7,079 nt of DNA from the NCBI GenBank assembly GCA_027625125.1, contig JAQBXG010000087.1, forward strand, positions 1-7,079, written 5' to 3'. The first letter of the stretch is position 1, and every line of letters starts with the position of its first letter. The position numbers and the translations under genes are program-made. A model generated the notes under the pieces. That model was not told the DNA's origin. It did not search any database and saw only the letters and a list, made by a program, of their open reading frames with translations. Source of the stretch: Pseudomonadota bacterium (GTDB lineage: Bacteria > Pseudomonadota > Alphaproteobacteria > UBA2966 > CAIVPW01). Positions 5,268-7,079 of the stretch are shown here, piece by piece.

Positions 5268-6743
5268 ATGGCGATTCTGGAGTTGCGTCCGGCGACAGGG
5301 GCCGCTCGAGGCCGGCGGCGGGCGATCGTGGCGCTGGCCATGGCGGCATCGGTGTCTTCGGTGGCCCACGCCCAGACAGAAGTGCGCACCAGAACGATGT
5401 TCGATCTGGAATTCGGGCTGCACGCCACCGAACTGCCGCGCGAATTCGCCGACTATGCGTGCGGCACACGCGGCGGGCCACCGTCGCTGCCGCTCGGTGG
5501 GTTCGACGAATTCGCGCGCTGCAACGCCGAGGAAGATACCGGACTGCACGAGGTGCACTTTCGCTACGACGACGAGGTGGAATTCGCCGCCAAGGCGCAC
5601 CGGCTTGAGGTGCAGACGGCGCTGTATGGCGGCACAACCTCCTATGCGCTGCCGGTCATCGTGTCGGCGCTGTTCGACGGCGATGGGTTTCTTGCCGGCC
5701 TCCGCATGGTCAGCGATGACCGCACGGACGAGGAAACGCGTGAACTCGGCGTATCGCTGCGCAGCTTCTTGCTCGGCCGCTACGGCCAGGACGGCTGGGA
5801 TTGCATCGATCTGCCGCGCGCGGAAGGCGAAGAAGATTTCACCGGCCGATTCCTGAAGCGCCGCTGCGAAAAACCGTTCGATGACGGAAGCGTCCGCGTG
5901 GTTCTCGAAGGGCACCTGTATCGCAAGGCCGGCCAGTTCGCGATCGATCCCCGCACCCAGTTGCCGACGACGGGCCAGTTCCGCAGCGAAACCCGTCTGG
6001 AGCTGTTCGCCACCTCCCCGGTGCCGGAGGTGGAGGCCCGCCTCGCCGCACTGGCGGATCATCGGCCGGAGACGAGCCCGGACGTGCTCCGCGCCCGCGA
6101 TTGCCCCGGCTGTGACCTTGCCGGGGCGCAGCTGAAGCGGGCGGATCTGCGCGGTGCGAACCTGGCCGGCGCGAACCTTGCGGGCGCAAATCTGCACGAT
6201 GCCCTGATGACCGGCGCCAATCTGGCGGGTGCCAATCTCGCCGGCGCCAACCTGAACAAGGCCGACTTGAAGCGCGCCAACCTCGAAGGCGCGATGCTGG
6301 CCGGGGCCATGCTGTTCGAAGCCCACCTGGACGGCGCCAATGTGCGCGATGCGAACCTGCAGCGGGTGATGGCCGGCACGATCGGCCTGATCCGCGCCGA
6401 CCTGACCGGCGCTGACATTCGCCTGGCGGACATGCGCGACGGCCGCCTCGGCGGTGCTGTCCTCGTCGAGGCGGACCTTTCCGGCTCCCATTTGAACGGT
6501 GCGCAACTGCGGGGCGCGGACCTGACGGACGCGTTGTTGCAGCTGACGGTGTTGATCGACGCCCAGATGGTGCGGGCGAAGTTTTTGAATGCCGATATGC
6601 GCCAGGCGGATTTGTTCAGCGCCGAACTCAGGGAAGCCGACCTGACCGGCGCCAATCTGACCGGCGCCCGCCTCGACCGCGCGACGATGATCGACGCGGT
6701 GCTGACCGGCGCGATTCTGCCGGAGGATTTTCGCCGCCGCTAG
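5268..6743 (+). CDS. Exported pentapeptide-repeat protein with uncharacterised N-terminal domain
   Basis: This is a 491-residue protein. Residues 1-35 form a signal peptide (Arg-rich GRRR, hydrophobic AIVALAMAASVSSV, then AHA before Q36), so it should act in the periplasm or at the surface. Residues ~36-250 are a domain I do not assign to a named family; it has ACGTRGGPPSLP, FARCNAEEDTGLHEVHFRYDDE, YALPVIVSALFDGDG and WDCIDLPRAEGEEDF. I have an impression of similar blocks in alphaproteobacterial pentapeptide proteins. Cysteines C65, C85, C179 and C200 may pair. C279-P-G-C282 leads into 40 uninterrupted pentapeptides (285-484, pattern xxA(N/D)L), about ten coils of a right-handed quadrilateral beta-helix. 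Only units 17-18 (QRVMA GTIGL) depart strongly from consensus. The ATG at 5268 is chosen for the signal peptide; an in-frame ATG at 5223 lies inside the palindrome. It is divergent from the quinoprotein operon. Function unknown; a scaffold role is possible. Confidence 0.9.
   Translation: MAILELRPATGAARGRRRAIVALAMAASVSSVAHAQTEVRTRTMFDLEFGLHATELPREFADYACGTRGGPPSLPLGGFDEFARCNAEEDTGLHEVHFRYDDEVEFAAKAHRLEVQTALYGGTTSYALPVIVSALFDGDGFLAGLRMVSDDRTDEETRELGVSLRSFLLGRYGQDGWDCIDLPRAEGEEDFTGRFLKRRCEKPFDDGSVRVVLEGHLYRKAGQFAIDPRTQLPTTGQFRSETRLELFATSPVPEVEARLAALADHRPETSPDVLRARDCPGCDLAGAQLKRADLRGANLAGANLAGANLHDALMTGANLAGANLAGANLNKADLKRANLEGAMLAGAMLFEAHLDGANVRDANLQRVMAGTIGLIRADLTGADIRLADMRDGRLGGAVLVEADLSGSHLNGAQLRGADLTDALLQLTVLIDAQMVRAKFLNADMRQADLFSAELREADLTGANLTGARLDRATMIDAVLTGAILPEDFRRR
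6120..6719 (+). repeat. Pentapeptide-repeat coding region, 40 units of 15 bp
   Basis: Forty consecutive 15-base units encode xxA(N/D)L-type pentapeptides without a break in register. The units are divergent at DNA level. The two GANLAGANLAGANL blocks (6153-6194 and 6213-6254) are identical in protein but differ in 11 of 14 codons, all synonymously. The regularity also opens long spurious frames on the opposite strand. Confidence 0.92.
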
Positions 6744-7079
6744 GGCGCCGACCCGTCGAGGCCCAGTTGCGCGCGGAGTCCCGCGATGAACTCACGCGCC
6801 TCGCGATTCGCGTTCGGGTATTGCTGCAGAAACGCCGCCGTTTGCTCGGCATCCGTCGGCGGCGCCGCGGCCCCGCGTTCGTAATCCAGGTTCTCCTCGG
6901 CGTCGGCGACGCGGGCGGCCAGGGTGTCGACCGGCCCCAGCCCGATCAGCAGGTTTGCGTCCCGCAGCGGCGACTCGGCCGCCGCCAGGCGTACCGCTCC
7001 GTTGGCGCGGCGTGCGTCGGCGTCCGACAGTGTGGCGGCGACGGCCCAGGCCAGCGCTTCGCCGACCGCGTTGCCGGTG
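6740..7079 (-). CDS. Hypothetical protein, C-terminal 112 residues (start lies beyond the window)
   Basis: A minus-strand frame is open from the window edge to TAG at 6740-6742, giving at least 112 residues with no stop. The fragment is Ala-rich and looks helical, with pieces such as EALAWAVAATLSDADA, NLLIGLGPVDTLAARVADAEE and AAFLQQYPNANREAREFIAGL, ending LDGSAP. I do not recognise the family. Support comes from the open frame, GC-rich third positions like its neighbours, and a sensible amphipathic composition. There are no cysteines, histidines or membrane segments in the visible part. Its stop overlaps the stop of the pentapeptide-repeat gene by two bases, tail to tail. The absence of a competing good plus-strand frame here adds some weight. 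Confidence 0.65.
   Translation of the reverse strand, partial: TGNAVGEALAWAVAATLSDADARRANGAVRLAAAESPLRDANLLIGLGPVDTLAARVADAEENLDYERGAAAPPTDAEQTAAFLQQYPNANREAREFIAGLRAQLGLDGSAP

Noticed and set aside
6099..6116. CPGC in the pentapeptide protein as a haem-binding motif
   Set aside because: The second Cys is followed by Asp, not His, so it is not a c-type haem attachment site.
4725..6506. 593-codon minus-strand open frame with a regular 'GAxQVGxxQ' look
   Set aside because: The apparent repeat is the reverse complement of the pentapeptide-repeat codons, and the frame also overlaps the cytochrome gene.

Overview
The window is high-GC bacterial DNA. It is most likely alphaproteobacterial: the PBP2 C-terminus and RodA read like the mrdA-rodA pair at the end of a rod-shape (mre) operon in that class, and every coding region has strongly GC-biased third positions. 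This placement comes from remembered family sequences, not a search.

Left part (1-2700). The 3' end of mrdA (PBP2, with KTGTSQV) is followed 9 bases later by complete rodA; together they form an elongasome transpeptidase/glycosyltransferase pair. A convergent small gene on the minus strand encodes a 73-aa protein with a CxC...CPLH cysteine/histidine pattern. A tRNA-Lys(CTT) with encoded CCA follows, with a plausible promoter in front. Only 28 bases after the tRNA, a plus-strand gene encodes a secreted outer-membrane beta-barrel with resemblance to PagL-type lipid A deacylases.

Middle (2690-5185). A strong minus-strand terminator closes a two-gene minus-strand unit. The upstream gene encodes a periplasmic mono-haem cytochrome c (CPLCH). 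The downstream gene encodes a 591-aa periplasmic PQQ-dependent alcohol dehydrogenase of the methanol/ethanol family. Both have excellent Shine-Dalgarno sequences and signal peptides, so the likely job is periplasmic alcohol (or aldehyde) oxidation, with electrons passed from PQQ to the cytochrome. The dehydrogenase has the extra Asp (WDFD) that marks lanthanide-using relatives. However, it lacks the vicinal Cys-Cys disulfide and has Asp where the family has a metal-binding Glu, so it appears to belong to a divergent clade.

Right part (5186-7079). An 82-bp divergent spacer with a perfect 10-bp palindrome separates the cytochrome gene from a plus-strand gene. That gene encodes an exported 491-aa protein with a ~240-residue uncharacterised N-terminal domain and 40 uninterrupted pentapeptide repeats. 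Its stop codon overlaps the stop codon of a convergent, incomplete minus-strand gene of unknown function that runs off the window. No mobile element, CRISPR array or rRNA gene was seen. The best candidate for something under-described is the cytochrome/atypical quinoprotein pair, with the secreted pentapeptide-repeat protein divergently transcribed beside it.
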